From: Granulicella sp. WH15
GTDB lineage: Bacteria; Acidobacteriota; Terriglobia; Terriglobales; Acidobacteriaceae
Direction of reading: 5' to 3'
DNA length: 64,000 nt
NCBI RefSeq assembly: GCF_009914315.1
Contig: NZ_CP042596.1
Coordinates: 186,001 to 250,000 of the forward strand
This document shows, piece after piece, positions 16,925 through 28,941 of the stretch (positions are counted from its first letter, which is position 1; each line of letters opens with the position of its first letter). The notes beneath the pieces are model-generated. The model was not told where the DNA came from and did no database searches. It saw only the letters and a list, made by a program, of their open reading frames with translations. A program made the position numbers and the translations under genes.

Positions 16925-17356
16925 ATGCCTACGATTAAGGTTCTCTGTCTCAACCCCAATGCGCAGTTGCCGCGCTACTCCCACACCGGCCCCTGGGGGG
17001 ATCTGGCCGCCGATCTCTACGCGCTCGAAGCTACGACCCTGCCGCCGGGGAAGAGTGCGTTGGTTTCGACCGGCATCGCGCTTGAGTTCCCTTCCGACTA
17101 CGGTGCGCTGGTCGAAGACCGCTCCGGGCTGGCCGTCAAAGGGGTTACGACTCTGGCGGGCGTCATCGACCCCGGCTATCGCGGGGAGATCAAAGTCGTC
17201 GTCCTGAACCTGAACGAGACCCCCTACGAGGTCGCCGCCGGGGACCGGATCGCGCAGTTGCGGATCGTGCAGAGGATTACGGCGGAGTTCGTTGAAGCGG
17301 ATGCGATCGCCGAGGCGGCCCGGGGAGAGCGCGGTTTTGGGTCTACGGGGGCCTGA
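16925..17356 (+). CDS. dut: dUTP diphosphatase
   Basis: Hydrolyses dUTP to dUMP and PPi, keeping uracil out of DNA and feeding dTMP synthesis. Trimeric beta-fold enzyme of 143 aa with the five motifs visible, including DRSGLAVKG (motif 2), [11 protein letters not shown] (motif 3), GDRIAQLRI (motif 4) and the C-terminal [10 protein letters not shown] (motif 5). TAAGAT lies 7 nt before the ATG with no Shine-Dalgarno, suggesting a leaderless transcript. purL follows after about 90 bp. Confidence 0.97.
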   Translation: MPTIKVLCLNPNAQLPRYSHTGPWGDLAADLYALEATTLPPGKSALVSTGIALEFPSDYGALVEDRSGLAVKGVTTLAGVIDPGYRGEIKVVVLNLNETPYEVAAGDRIAQLRIVQRITAEFVEADAIAEAARGERGFGSTGA

Positions 17357-17448
17357 CCGGGGTCTACCGGTACTTAAACAAGCCTACGGACGCATTTACC
17401 ACAGGTTCATCTCACGCGCAGCCATGCGACAATCGTTACCAGCGAGCC

Positions 17449-19914
17449 ATGCCAAATCAGCACGTTCAGCCCAGCCGCACCCTTCCTAGCCCGGCTACCA
17501 TTACTCCCGCCCTGCTCAAGACCCACAGCATCACGGCGGAGGAGTACACCCGCATCGAAGCCGCCCTCGGGCGCACGCCCTCGCTCACCGAGCTGGGGAT
17601 CTTTTCGGTGATGTGGTCCGAGCACTGCTCTTACAAGTCTTCGCGCGTCCACCTGAAGCGGCTTCCGACTAAGTCGGAGCTGGTCGTGCAGGGTCCGGGC
17701 GAGAACGCCGGTATCATCGAGGTGGGTGATGGCTGGGCGTGCGCGTTCAAGATCGAAAGCCACAACCACCCCAGCTACATCGAGCCCTACCAGGGCGCGG
17801 CGACGGGCGTCGGCGGCATTCTGCGCGACATCTTCACCATGGGCGCAAGGCCGCTGGCGGTGATGGACTCGCTGCGCTTTGGCCCTCTGATGGGCGAGGA
17901 GCAGGGTGTCGATTACCATCGCAACCGGACGACCATGAAGGGCGTCGTGCATGGCGTGGGCGGGTATGGGAACTGCTTCGGCGTGCCCAACCTGGGCGGC
18001 GAGACGCGGTTCGAGGAGTGCTACTCGGGCAATCCCCTGCTGAACGCCTTTGCGTTGGGCATGGTGCGGATGGATGAGATCTTCTACGCCAAGGCGACCG
18101 GCGTGGGTAACCCGGTGCTGTACGTCGGGGCCAAGACGGGCCGCGACGGCATCCACGGGGCCACGATGGCGTCCGAGGAGTTCACCGAAGGTTCGGAGCA
18201 GAAGCGTCCCAACGTCCAGATGGGTGACCCGTTCCTTGAGAAGCTGTTGCTTGAGGCTTGCCTTGAGGCCATGAAGACCGGCGCTGTGCTGGGGATTCAG
18301 GATATGGGTGCGGCCGGGCTTACCTGCTCGACCTGCGAGATGGGCGCGCGCGGAGAACTGGGCCTGACGATTGAGCTGGACCTGGTGCCGCAGCGTGAGA
18401 CCGGCATGAACTCGTACGAGATCATGCTCTCGGAGTCGCAGGAGCGGATGCTGTTGGTGGCCGAGAAGGGCCGCGAGGACGAGGTCAAGGCGGTCTTCAC
18501 CAAGTGGGGGCTGGACTGCTCGGAGATTGGGATTGTGACCGCCGACGATGTGATGCGGGTGACGCATCATGGCGAGCTGGTGGCGGAGATTCCGAACAAG
18601 TCCCTAACCGACGATGCGCCGCTCTACCACCGGCCTGTGGGCGTGTGGAATCCGCCGGTTCCTAAAGACCCGACGGCTGCGGTGCTCGCTGAGCTGAACA
18701 AGCCGCGGGACTATAAGGCTGATCTGAAGAAGCTGCTGGCCAGCGCGAATATCTGCGATAAGAAGTACATCTTTGAGCAGTACGACTCGATGGTTCAGAC
18801 CAACACCGTGCAGGGTCCGGGCGGCGAAGCCGGCGTGATGCGGATCAAGGGCACCGGGCATCCGGCGATGCACACGTCGCCCTCGCTCGACACGATGATG
18901 CCGGGCGTGATTGGATTTGCGCCGTTGGGCGGGGATGAATCGACCGTGATCGAGGCCGCCAAGGGCGAGCGCGGGCTGGCGATGGCGCTGGCGGGCAATG
19001 GCCGCTGGACGTATCTCGACCCGAAGCTGGGCGCGATGCACGCAGTGGCTGAAGCCGCTCGGAAGGTCGCCTGTACCGGGGCCAAGCCGGTGGCGGCGAC
19101 CAACTGCCTGAACTTCGGCAACCCCGAGAAGCCGGAGATTATGGCGCAGCTTTCGAACGCCATCGACGGCATCGCGGAGGCTTGCACTGCGCTGGGCACG
19201 CCGATTACAGGTGGCAATGTTTCTCTCTATAACGAGACCAAAGGTGAAGGAATCTATCCGACTCCGGTGCTTGGGATCGTGGGTATCCACGAGGATACGA
19301 CCAAGGCTGTGCCGTCGAGCTTCCAGTGGGCTGGCGATGCGCTGCTGCTACTCTCGACCTTTACCGGTAAGGGACGCGATGCGAAGCAGGAGTTCGGCTC
19401 GACCGAGTACGCCCGAACTGTGCTGGGCGAGCTATGGGGTACTCCTCCGGTGCTGGATGTGACGGCAGAGGCTGTGCTGCATCGCTGCCTGATCGAGCTG
19501 GGAGCCACAGGATTGGTGCACTCGGCCTGCGATATCTCCGATGGCGGCGCGTTTGCTGCAATGATCGAGGCTGGTTTCTCGCGCGGTCTGGGTGTCGAGG
19601 TAAAGCAGACGCTGCGGAGCGAGGCCGCCGAGGCAGAGTGGACCTTGAAGGAGCGGATCTTCAGCGAGATTCCCTCTTCGGTGCTGCTCTCGGCCGATCC
19701 GGCTTCTGTCGAAGAGATCCAGAAGATTGTGGCCCGGCACACGGGTGCGTGGCTGGCTCCGCTGGGGACGATTACGGCGGGAGAGGTCAATATCAGCTTT
19801 GTGGACGAGGCTTCGACGGCGCAACTGGCCGTCATCTCCGGGCCGGTCGCGGAGTTCAAAACTGCGTGGTCGGATGCTCTCGAAGCGCAGCTTGCTGAAG
19901 AGGTTCTGGCGTGA
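17449..19914 (+). CDS. purL: Phosphoribosylformylglycinamidine synthase subunit II
   Basis: ATP-dependent conversion of FGAR to FGAM in purine synthesis, together with PurS and PurQ, which are not in this window. At 821 aa it is of the small, three-subunit type. Motifs include SEHCSYKSS near the N-terminus, [21 protein letters not shown], the PurM-like [10 protein letters not shown], and [14 protein letters not shown] in the C-terminal half. It overlaps purF by four bases (GTGA), so the two are translationally coupled. Confidence 0.97.
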   Translation: MPNQHVQPSRTLPSPATITPALLKTHSITAEEYTRIEAALGRTPSLTELGIFSVMWSEHCSYKSSRVHLKRLPTKSELVVQGPGENAGIIEVGDGWACAFKIESHNHPSYIEPYQGAATGVGGILRDIFTMGARPLAVMDSLRFGPLMGEEQGVDYHRNRTTMKGVVHGVGGYGNCFGVPNLGGETRFEECYSGNPLLNAFALGMVRMDEIFYAKATGVGNPVLYVGAKTGRDGIHGATMASEEFTEGSEQKRPNVQMGDPFLEKLLLEACLEAMKTGAVLGIQDMGAAGLTCSTCEMGARGELGLTIELDLVPQRETGMNSYEIMLSESQERMLLVAEKGREDEVKAVFTKWGLDCSEIGIVTADDVMRVTHHGELVAEIPNKSLTDDAPLYHRPVGVWNPPVPKDPTAAVLAELNKPRDYKADLKKLLASANICDKKYIFEQYDSMVQTNTVQGPGGEAGVMRIKGTGHPAMHTSPSLDTMMPGVIGFAPLGGDESTVIEAAKGERGLAMALAGNGRWTYLDPKLGAMHAVAEAARKVACTGAKPVAATNCLNFGNPEKPEIMAQLSNAIDGIAEACTALGTPITGGNVSLYNETKGEGIYPTPVLGIVGIHEDTTKAVPSSFQWAGDALLLLSTFTGKGRDAKQEFGSTEYARTVLGELWGTPPVLDVTAEAVLHRCLIELGATGLVHSACDISDGGAFAAMIEAGFSRGLGVEVKQTLRSEAAEAEWTLKERIFSEIPSSVLLSADPASVEEIQKIVARHTGAWLAPLGTITAGEVNISFVDEASTAQLAVISGPVAEFKTAWSDALEAQLAEEVLA

Positions 19915-21428
19915 ACGAAGAGTTGCTGAAGGATGGTTTGCTGCTGGCTGAAAGCTCCTGTCGCCAAGGGGATGCTGACCTTGAGGAGGATGAGACGCCC
20001 TTCGACAAGCTGCGCGAAGAGTGCGGCGTGATGGCGATCTATAACCATCCCGATGCAGCCCGGATGACGTATTGGGGCTTGTACTCGTTGCAGCATCGCG
20101 GGCAGGAGTCGGGCGGAATCGCCTCGGCCGATGGCGAGATTGTCCACGATATCAAGGGCATGGGGCTGGTGTCGGAGATCTTTACCGACGATGTGCTGGC
20201 CAAGCTGCCGGGGCACATCGCAATCGGGCATACGCGCTATTCGACCACAGGAGACTCGGCGCTGCTGAACGCGCAGCCGATCTCGGTCGAGTCGACCAAG
20301 GGGCTGATTGCGATTGCGCATAACGGCAACCTCATCAACCTGGGCACGGCCAAAGAGCGGCTGGAACGCGACGGCGCGATCTTCCAGACGACCTCGGACT
20401 CCGAGATCATCATCCAACTGATCGCGCACTGCACCAAGAACACCCTGATCGACTGCATGGCCGACGCTCTGAGCCAGGTGGAGGGCGCGTTCTCCATCGT
20501 GATGATGACGCGCAACCGCATCTTCGCCGCGCGCGACCCCCACGGCTTCCGCCCGCTGTGCATGGGGCGGATCGACGGCAAGGACGGCGAGCCGGATACC
20601 TTCGTCTTCGCCAGCGAGACCTGTGCGCTGGACCTGCTGCACGCCCGCTATGAGCGGGACGTGGAGCCGGGCGAGCTGGTGATGGTGTCCGAGGACGGAG
20701 TGACCAGCCGGAGATTCTCGCCGCAGAGCACGCCCACGGCCTCGTGCATCTTCGAGCATGTTTACTTTGCCCGGCCGGATTCCAGAATCTATGGCCGCTG
20801 GGTCCAGACCAGCCGCGAGGAGATGGGGCGGCAGTTGGCGCGGGAGTCGGGCGTTCCGGCGGACCTGGTGGTGCCGGTGCCGGATTCGGGCGTAACGGCG
20901 GCGCTGGGGTATGCGGCAGAGTCGGGGATTCCGTTCAATTTTGGGCTGATCCGCAATCATTATGTAGGGCGTACGTTTATCGAGCCGACCCAGCGGGTGC
21001 GGGACTTCGGCGTGCGGATGAAGCTGAATCCGAGCCGGGCGCTGCTTGAGGGCAAGCGCGTGATCCTGATCGACGACTCGATTATTCGCGGGACGACCTC
21101 GCGCAAGATCGTCCGGATGGTTCGGGCGGCGGGAGCGATCGAGGTTCATATGCGGATCTCGTGTCCGCCGACGATCTCGCCCTGTTTTTACGGGGTGGAT
21201 ACTCCGTCGAAGAAGGACCTGATCGCGGCGAACAAGTCTTTGCAGGAGATCTGCGAGTTTATCGAGGCGGATTCGCTGGCGTATCTCTCGCTGGTGGGGC
21301 TGACGCACTCGTGTACGACGGGGGAGCCGCCGACGGGGCTTTCTCCGGCTTCGTTTTGCTCGGCTTGCTATACGGGGCATTATCCGACGCAATGGGTGGA
21401 TGTGGCGGAGATTCTTCCGGCCAAGTAA
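19911..21428 (+). CDS. purF: Amidophosphoribosyltransferase
   Basis: First committed step of purine synthesis, PRPP plus glutamine to phosphoribosylamine. GTG start overlapping the purL stop. A propeptide of about 37 residues precedes the nucleophile Cys38 ([10 protein letters not shown]), as in the Bacillus-type enzyme that is self-processed. The glutaminase domain (GIASADG, HTRYST) and phosphoribosyltransferase motif [14 protein letters not shown] are intact. Cysteines at FASETCA, SPCFYG and CSACYTG fit the [4Fe-4S] cluster of that type. An intrinsic terminator follows. Confidence 0.96.
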   Translation: MNEELLKDGLLLAESSCRQGDADLEEDETPFDKLREECGVMAIYNHPDAARMTYWGLYSLQHRGQESGGIASADGEIVHDIKGMGLVSEIFTDDVLAKLPGHIAIGHTRYSTTGDSALLNAQPISVESTKGLIAIAHNGNLINLGTAKERLERDGAIFQTTSDSEIIIQLIAHCTKNTLIDCMADALSQVEGAFSIVMMTRNRIFAARDPHGFRPLCMGRIDGKDGEPDTFVFASETCALDLLHARYERDVEPGELVMVSEDGVTSRRFSPQSTPTASCIFEHVYFARPDSRIYGRWVQTSREEMGRQLARESGVPADLVVPVPDSGVTAALGYAAESGIPFNFGLIRNHYVGRTFIEPTQRVRDFGVRMKLNPSRALLEGKRVILIDDSIIRGTTSRKIVRMVRAAGAIEVHMRISCPPTISPCFYGVDTPSKKDLIAANKSLQEICEFIEADSLAYLSLVGLTHSCTTGEPPTGLSPASFCSACYTGHYPTQWVDVAEILPAK

Positions 21429-21447
21429 AAGAAGAAAAGACACGGAG

Positions 21448-21482
21448 AAAAAGAGCGGCGATCATCTCGCCGCTCTTTTTTG
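21448..21482 (+). terminator. Intrinsic terminator of purL-purF
   Basis: GAGCGGCGA (21453-21461) pairs with TCGCCGCTC (21467-21475) around a TCATC loop. The stem is flanked by an A tract and followed by TTTTTTGTTTT. Confidence 0.93.
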
Positions 21483-21486
21483 TTTT

Positions 21487-21553
21487 CACGCGAAGCGTCG
21501 AGAACCGCACGAAGTGCCTCCCGCCCGGCGTCAGGGCGCTTTTGCTGCTGTTT
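21487..21553 (-). repeat. Dispersed repeat A, reverse copy
   Basis: From CACGCGAAGC to GCGCTTTTGCTGCTG, with the hairpin GCACGAAGTGC intact. It sits directly between the purF terminator and the hsp20 leader. Confidence 0.85.
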
Positions 21554-21694
21554 TGAAAAGTACGAATCACTGCAAATATATGAGTGGGTTATTGTCATAT
21601 TATTTGCAACCTTTTTATCCGCCATGCGTCTTATTGAGTGCGTGGGCTTGGCCCCGCACCCATAGATTTCAGGTAACGAAAAGGAGAAAGTGCC
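21553..21694 (+). promoter_or_regulatory. hsp20 promoter and structured leader
   Basis: Candidate promoter TTGAAA (21553-21558), 18-nt spacer, TATATG (21577-21582). The implied leader is about 105 nt. In it CCTTTT (21610-21615) is complementary to AAAAGG (21679-21684) of the Shine-Dalgarno, with a GTGCG/CGCAC hairpin in between (near 21638-21660). This resembles a FourU-type RNA thermometer. The structure is inferred by eye only. Confidence 0.4.
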
Positions 21695-22180
21695 ATGACC
21701 ATGACCCGATTTGTACCGTTCCGCACCCCGTTGCGCGATGTTGCCGTACTGCAGAACCGTTTGAACTCGATCTTCAGTGACTTCACCACGCCCGAGAGCC
21801 TCGGTGCCGGCAGCTTTGTGCCCGCTGTGGACGTGTATGAGGACGCCCAGAAGGTCGTTCTGAAGCTGGAGGTCCCGGGCATCCGCCAGGAGGATCTGGA
21901 TATCCGCGTTGAGAATCAGACACTTACCGTGAAGGGTGAGCGCAAGTTCGAGGCCGAGGAGAAGGAAGAGAACTTCCATCGCATTGAGCGGCGCTTCGGC
22001 AGCTTCGTCCGCAGCTTTACCCTGCCCCAGACGGTCGATACCGCCGAGGTGCAGGCGAAGTACGATAACGGCGTGCTCGCGGTGACGTTGCCCAAGAAGG
22101 AGGCAGCCAGGCCGAAGCAGGTCAAGATCGAGATCGGCTCCGCTACCCCGAAGCAGGTGGAGGCTCCGCAGGCAGCGTAA
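21695..22180 (+). CDS. Small heat shock protein, Hsp20/alpha-crystallin family
   Basis: ATP-independent holdase chaperone that keeps unfolding proteins soluble for ClpB/DnaK, forming oligomers in the cytosol. The alpha-crystallin domain spans residues about 42-140 (PAVDVYEDAQKVVLKLEVPG, VENQTLTVKGERK, DNGVLAVTLPKKE). The 161-aa length is typical. The Shine-Dalgarno AAGGAG is strong, and the leader may act as a thermosensor. The downstream neighbour is clpB, its functional partner, separated by a terminator. Confidence 0.95.
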   Translation: MTMTRFVPFRTPLRDVAVLQNRLNSIFSDFTTPESLGAGSFVPAVDVYEDAQKVVLKLEVPGIRQEDLDIRVENQTLTVKGERKFEAEEKEENFHRIERRFGSFVRSFTLPQTVDTAEVQAKYDNGVLAVTLPKKEAARPKQVKIEIGSATPKQVEAPQAA

Positions 22181-22207
22181 GGCTGGAGTAGTGTGATCTT
22201 TGGATGT

Positions 22208-22242
22208 GAGGGAGATCATAGCCGGTCTCCCTCTTTTTGTTT
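22208..22242 (+). terminator. Intrinsic terminator of hsp20
   Basis: GAGGGAGA (22208-22215) and TCTCCCTC (22226-22233) form an 8-bp stem with a 10-nt loop, followed by TTTTTGTTT. Confidence 0.85.
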
Positions 22243-22260
22243 ATAAGGTTTAGGAGCAAT

Positions 22261-22320
22261 GGCAAGTGCGTCCTCACGCCGGACAGGCGGCACTTCGTGC
22301 AGTGCTCGACGTTTCGCGTG
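22261..22320 (+). repeat. Dispersed repeat A, forward copy
   Basis: GCGTCCTCACGCCGGACAGG then GGCACTTCGTGC and ACGTTTCGCGT. It ends 15 bp before the clpB start and may lie in the clpB leader. The second hairpin has a G-T in place of a G-C pair. Confidence 0.8.
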
Positions 22321-22334
22321 GGAGGAGAGAACGT

Positions 22335-24938
<2,604 letters not shown>

Positions 24939-24948
24939 GTGAGTGCTT

Positions 24949-25059
24949 CCGTTGGTCGGAGATGAGAATTTCAACTCCGACCAACGGGAGGACCGCGCGA
25001 AGCAGTAAAAAGGCGTGTAAACGCCCGCCCTCCGCGCAGGAGGCCCGTCCGGCAGGACA
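24949..25059. repeat. Composite dispersed repeat (hairpin E + reverse B)
   Basis: E hairpin CCGTTGGTCGG (24949-24959) pairs with CCGACCAACGG. Compared with the copy at 178-224 (CCGCTGGTCG / CGACCAGCGG) both arms carry the matching change, C to T and G to A. The reverse B unit then ends at the CCGGCAGGAC motif. Confidence 0.85.
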
Positions 25060-25073
25060 GTTTTTGCTGATTC

Positions 25074-25165
25074 GAAAGAAAGCATACCTCGGGGCTAAAA
25101 CCCTATGCGCGTCCGGGTTAAAACCCGGACCTACCAGCCCGGACCTACCCCAGAAGCAACAGCAA
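25074..25165. repeat. Dispersed repeat C
   Basis: AAAGCATACCTCGGGGCTAA and CCCGGACCTACCCCAGAAGC also occur at 31189-31235. This copy has an extra inserted piece with a CCGGGTTAAAACCCGG hairpin. It runs almost to the -10 of the next gene. Confidence 0.75.
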
Positions 25166-25188
25166 ACGCGACTATACTTAGAAGTTGC

Positions 25189-26760
25189 GTGAGTAAACGA
25201 GCCATTATCATCGGAGCCGGGCCAGCGGGGCTTACAGCCGGGCTGGAGCTTCTGCGTCGGACGGACATTCAGCCAATAATCCTCGAGGCGAGCGGCGAGA
25301 TCGGCGGCATCTCGCGGACGATCCGGTACAAGGGCAACCGCATGGATATCGGCGGGCACCGCTTCTTCTCGAAGTCCGATAGGGTGATGCAGTGGTGGAT
25401 GGAGCTGATGCCACCGGCGGAGGCGGCGGAGGCGATCTCGTACCAGGGCAAGACGCGTGCGGTGCCCGAGCAGCCTGCTGAGACGCAGCCGGTTGATCCT
25501 GATCTGGTAATGCTGATTCGTCCGCGCAAGAGCCGTATTTATTATCTGCGCAAGTTCTTCGATTACCCGATTCGGTTGACGGCCAGCACGCTGACCAACC
25601 TCGGCATCACGCGGACTTGGCGAGTCGGCACCAGCTATCTGGCGTCGCGGATGCACCAGATTACGCCCGAGAAGAGCCTTGAGGATTTTCTGATTAATCG
25701 CTTCGGGCGCGAGCTGTACCTCACTTTCTTCAAGAGCTACACCGAGAAGGTCTGGGGAACGCCGTGCGACCGCATCTCCGCCGAGTGGGGCGCGCAGCGG
25801 ATCAAGGGCCTGTCGCTGACGACGGCGGTGAAGCACTTTGTCAGCCGTGCGTTTGCCCGCAAGAGTGAGGGCGACGTCTCGCAGAAGGACACGGACACCA
25901 GCCTGATCGAGCGGTTCATGTACCCGAAGTTCGGTCCCGGACAACTGTGGGAGCATGTGGCCGATCTTATTTATAACGGTATCGGTGGCAAATCCGGCGA
26001 GATCCACATGGGCTGGAAGGTAGAAGGCATTCACTGCGACGGCAAGCGCGTCACCGCCGTTACGGCGATCAATGAACAGGGCGAGCGGCAGCGGTTCGAG
26101 GGAGATTACTTCTTCTCCACGATGCCGATGAAGGAGTTGACGCGGGCGCTCGATTGCCCCATTCCAGCCAATGTTCAAGAGGTCTCCGACGGGTTGGAGT
26201 ATCGCGACTTCATTACGGTGGGGTTGCTGGCCGATAAGTTGAAGGTGACTGAACCGGACGGCGGGCTGCTGCAGGATACGTGGATCTACGTACAGGAGCC
26301 GGATGTGTTACTGGGACGGTTACAAATCTTCAACAACTGGAGCCCGTACCTCGTGGCCGATCCGAGCAAGGTGTGGATTGGTCTGGAGTACTTCTGCTAC
26401 GACACGGACCCGCTGTGGAAGATGCCCGACGAAGAGATGAAGGCGTTCGCGATCGCCGAGGTGGAGAAGATCGGGATTCTGGCTCCGGGCGCGGTGAGCG
26501 ATGGTCATGTGGTGCGGGTGCCTAAGACCTATCCGGCTTACTTTGGCACTTACGACCGCTTTGACGAGCTACGGAGCTTTACGGACTCGTTCGAGAACCT
26601 GTTTCTGGTTGGGCGGAATGGGATGCACAAGTACAACAACCAGGATCACTCCATGCTGACGGCGATGACGGTGGTGGATGGGCTGGTGGCCGGGCGAGTG
26701 GATAAGGCTGGCATCTGGAGCATCAACACCGAGCAGGAGTACCACGAAGAAAAGAAATAA
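25189..26760 (+). CDS. NAD(P)/FAD-dependent amine-oxidase-like oxidoreductase
   Basis: 523-aa flavoprotein. The dinucleotide-binding motif [20 protein letters not shown] at residues 5-24 and the GGHRFFSKS segment resemble the UDP-galactopyranose mutase and protoporphyrinogen oxidase-like branch. No membrane segment is seen. The exact substrate is not evident; cell-envelope sugar or carotenoid-like chemistry are possibilities only. The start is GTG 25189; TATACT (25173-25178) lies 10 nt before it and no Shine-Dalgarno is present. The family is clear and the function is not. Confidence 0.82.
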   Translation: MSKRAIIIGAGPAGLTAGLELLRRTDIQPIILEASGEIGGISRTIRYKGNRMDIGGHRFFSKSDRVMQWWMELMPPAEAAEAISYQGKTRAVPEQPAETQPVDPDLVMLIRPRKSRIYYLRKFFDYPIRLTASTLTNLGITRTWRVGTSYLASRMHQITPEKSLEDFLINRFGRELYLTFFKSYTEKVWGTPCDRISAEWGAQRIKGLSLTTAVKHFVSRAFARKSEGDVSQKDTDTSLIERFMYPKFGPGQLWEHVADLIYNGIGGKSGEIHMGWKVEGIHCDGKRVTAVTAINEQGERQRFEGDYFFSTMPMKELTRALDCPIPANVQEVSDGLEYRDFITVGLLADKLKVTEPDGGLLQDTWIYVQEPDVLLGRLQIFNNWSPYLVADPSKVWIGLEYFCYDTDPLWKMPDEEMKAFAIAEVEKIGILAPGAVSDGHVVRVPKTYPAYFGTYDRFDELRSFTDSFENLFLVGRNGMHKYNNQDHSMLTAMTVVDGLVAGRVDKAGIWSINTEQEYHEEKK

Positions 26761-26768
26761 ACGCTTCT

Positions 26769-26909
26769 CACGCGAAGCGTTCAAGACCGCACGAAGTGCC
26801 GCCCGCCCGGCGTTAGGGCGTCTTTGCTTTTGTTTCTAAAACAAGCAACAACAACTGCGCCCTAACGCCGGGCGGGCGGCACTTCGTGCGGTGCTCGACG
26901 CTGCGCGTG
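26769..26909. repeat. Inverted pair of dispersed repeat A
   Basis: A reverse A unit (from CACGCGAAGC) and a forward A unit (ending GCTGCGCGTG) face each other across a TTTTGTTTCTAAAACAAGC linker. The whole 141 bp could fold into one long hairpin. It lies in the gap between a flavoprotein and a lipoprotein gene. The rest of that gap (26910-27079) shows no gene. Confidence 0.88.
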
Positions 26910-27079
26910 GGAAAGTTTATTTCCTCTCATTCGTCGTTTGCCCGGAAATTGAATACACTTGTCTGCACAAGTCCTTAATCTTTTTGCTTCATCCAAAGCT
27001 CCTCTCCCAGGGGAGGGCTTCGGGATCCATCTGCGGTGGCTTAAGGCTTATTTTCTTTATCTGTTTTCCGGAGCGAATC

Positions 27080-28792
27080 ATGCGTAGCCAATACATTGCA
27101 GCTTGTCTTGTACTCGGTCTCGGCTTGACCGGATGCACGAAACAGAAGTCCAGCGCACCGCCTCCTCCTACCGCAGCCAAGACGCTCGGTATCCGCCCCT
27201 ACGGCGATGAGACGGTCAAGATAGACACCAGCTCGATGCCGGACGCGGAGAAGAAGGTGTTCTCGTTCATCGACGAGCATATCGACGAGCACGTCGAGAA
27301 CCTGCAGAAGTGGATTCAACAGCCCAGCATCTCGAACAGCGGCGAGGGCATTCCCGAGTCGGCCGAGATGGTGAAGGGCTTCTTCGACAAGCTGGGCTGC
27401 CAGACCACCCGCGTCTTCGACGTGGGCGTGACCAAGTGGGGCCAGCCCGGTAACCCCGTCGTCTACGCTAAGTGCGACGAGGGTGCGCCCAAGACGCTGC
27501 TGGTGTACTGGATGTACGACACCATGCCGATCACGCAGCCGGATGTGTGGATCGCGCCGCCGTTCGAGGCACGCCTGGTGGACGGAGCGACGGCGGGTAT
27601 CGACCCGTCCTTCAAGAAGGTGTTGATTGGGCGCGGCGCGGTGAACTCGAAGGGGCCTGAGATGACTGAGCTGAACGCGCTCATGTCGATCAAGGCCGTC
27701 AACGGCAAGCTGCCGGTGAACCTGATCTTTGTGGCAGAGGGCGACGAAGAGCGCATGTCGATGGGCCTGAACAAGTTTGTGACCACGCATCCCGAGCTGT
27801 TGAAGCCCGCCGATGCGATGCTGATGTTCGGCGGCCAGAACGGCGCGCGCGCCGCCTCGGTGATGGGCGCGTCCGAGGGCCTGATGTACATCGAGCTTTC
27901 GACCAGCGGCAAGGACTGGGGCCGCGGACCGACGGTATCGGATATCCACGGCATCTTCAAGCGCTCGGTGGATAGCCCGGCCTGGCGGCACATCAAGATG
28001 CTCTCGAGCCTGATGGGCAGCGATGGAAACACGCCTGCGATTGCCGGCTTTAGCGACAACATCGTCCCGATCTCGCCCGAGGCCGACAAGCGGATGCACG
28101 ACGCCGCGGCCAAGATGGACCTGAAGAAGATGGCGGCGGGTGTGGGCGTGGCGCGGTTCATCTCGGACGATCCGTACACGGTGCTCAAGATGTCGAGCTT
28201 CGGCACGGCGTTCAACCTGGACGGCATCTGGGGCGGCAATATGTATCCGGGCGGCTCGGGCGCGATCCTGCCGAACAAGATCACGTCCAAGCACAGCATC
28301 CGCTATGTGCCGAACATGACCAGCGCGGACCTGCTGAAGAAGATTCGGGCGCAGCTCGACAAGAACGGCTACCAGGACGTGAAGCTGACGCTGATCGGCG
28401 ACCAGCCCTGGTCGACGATGGACTTCGATACCGACGTGGCACACGCGGTCGAGAAGATGTTCGATCACTTCGGGATTCCGTGGACGCCGCCGATGAGCAA
28501 GACCAACACCATGAACGCGACCGATGCGGCAGATACGAATATGTCCGGCGCCTGGCCGGGCTACCTGTTCACCAACGGCAAGCAGGGCGATCCGGGCACG
28601 ACGCCGATCAGCCTGCCGATCGCTGGCGGCAGCGCCGGGTACGGTGGCGGAGCGCACGCGGCGAACGAGTTCTGGGTGATCGAGGGCGCGGGCAAGGTGT
28701 ACGGTATGGCCGGTGCGGAGAAGTCGATCGTCGATGAGCTTTACAACTACGCCGCTACGACGACTGTTCCTCCCAAGGGACAGACGAAGTAA
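27080..28792 (+). CDS. M20-family peptidase-like lipoprotein with altered zinc ligands
   Basis: 570 aa. N-terminal lipoprotein signal ending in lipobox LTGC, so anchored outside the cytoplasmic membrane. The M20 dipeptidase fold is recognisable, but the first ligand motif is WMYDTMP (Met145 where M20 enzymes have His) and the bridging-Asp motif reads GRGAVNSKG (Asn189 for Asp). The catalytic pair EGDEE and a C-terminal His (GGGAHAANE) remain. Zinc binding is thus doubtful; it may be a binding protein or an enzyme with changed metal use. ATG 27080 follows CGGAG. A terminator follows. Confidence 0.85.
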   Translation: MRSQYIAACLVLGLGLTGCTKQKSSAPPPPTAAKTLGIRPYGDETVKIDTSSMPDAEKKVFSFIDEHIDEHVENLQKWIQQPSISNSGEGIPESAEMVKGFFDKLGCQTTRVFDVGVTKWGQPGNPVVYAKCDEGAPKTLLVYWMYDTMPITQPDVWIAPPFEARLVDGATAGIDPSFKKVLIGRGAVNSKGPEMTELNALMSIKAVNGKLPVNLIFVAEGDEERMSMGLNKFVTTHPELLKPADAMLMFGGQNGARAASVMGASEGLMYIELSTSGKDWGRGPTVSDIHGIFKRSVDSPAWRHIKMLSSLMGSDGNTPAIAGFSDNIVPISPEADKRMHDAAAKMDLKKMAAGVGVARFISDDPYTVLKMSSFGTAFNLDGIWGGNMYPGGSGAILPNKITSKHSIRYVPNMTSADLLKKIRAQLDKNGYQDVKLTLIGDQPWSTMDFDTDVAHAVEKMFDHFGIPWTPPMSKTNTMNATDAADTNMSGAWPGYLFTNGKQGDPGTTPISLPIAGGSAGYGGGAHAANEFWVIEGAGKVYGMAGAEKSIVDELYNYAATTTVPPKGQTK

Positions 28793-28804
28793 GGTAGATG
28801 CAGC

Positions 28805-28848
28805 AACCGGGGATGGCCTGAGAGGGCTGTCCCCGGTTTTCTTTTTAA
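28805..28848 (+). terminator. Intrinsic terminator
   Basis: AACCGGGGA (28805-28813) / TCCCCGGTT (28830-28838), followed by TTCTTTTT, just after the M20-like lipoprotein gene. Confidence 0.9.
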
Positions 28849-28917
28849 CAAGCAACAGCAAGTGCGCCCTCACGCCGGGCGGGCGGCACTTCGTGCGGTT
28901 CTCGATGCTTCGCGTGG
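28849..28917 (+). repeat. Dispersed repeat A, forward copy
   Basis: Linker AACAAGCAACAGC, then GCGCCCTCACGCCGGGCG, GGCACTTCGTGCGG and ATGCTTCGCGTG. It directly follows the terminator and ends 25 bp before the ABC gene. Confidence 0.85.
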
Positions 28918-28941
28918 GCGTTGCGGTGCTAACATCCGGAG

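Noticed and set aside
19254..21443. 729-codon minus-strand frame opposite purL-purF
   Set aside because: Arg/Pro/His-rich composition typical of antisense frames in GC-rich DNA, no ribosome site, and both sense genes are certain.
22266..22334. N-terminal extension of ClpB from an upstream start
   Set aside because: The extra 23 residues are translated from the dispersed repeat, while MAIRW at 22335 has a strong ribosome site and fits the family.
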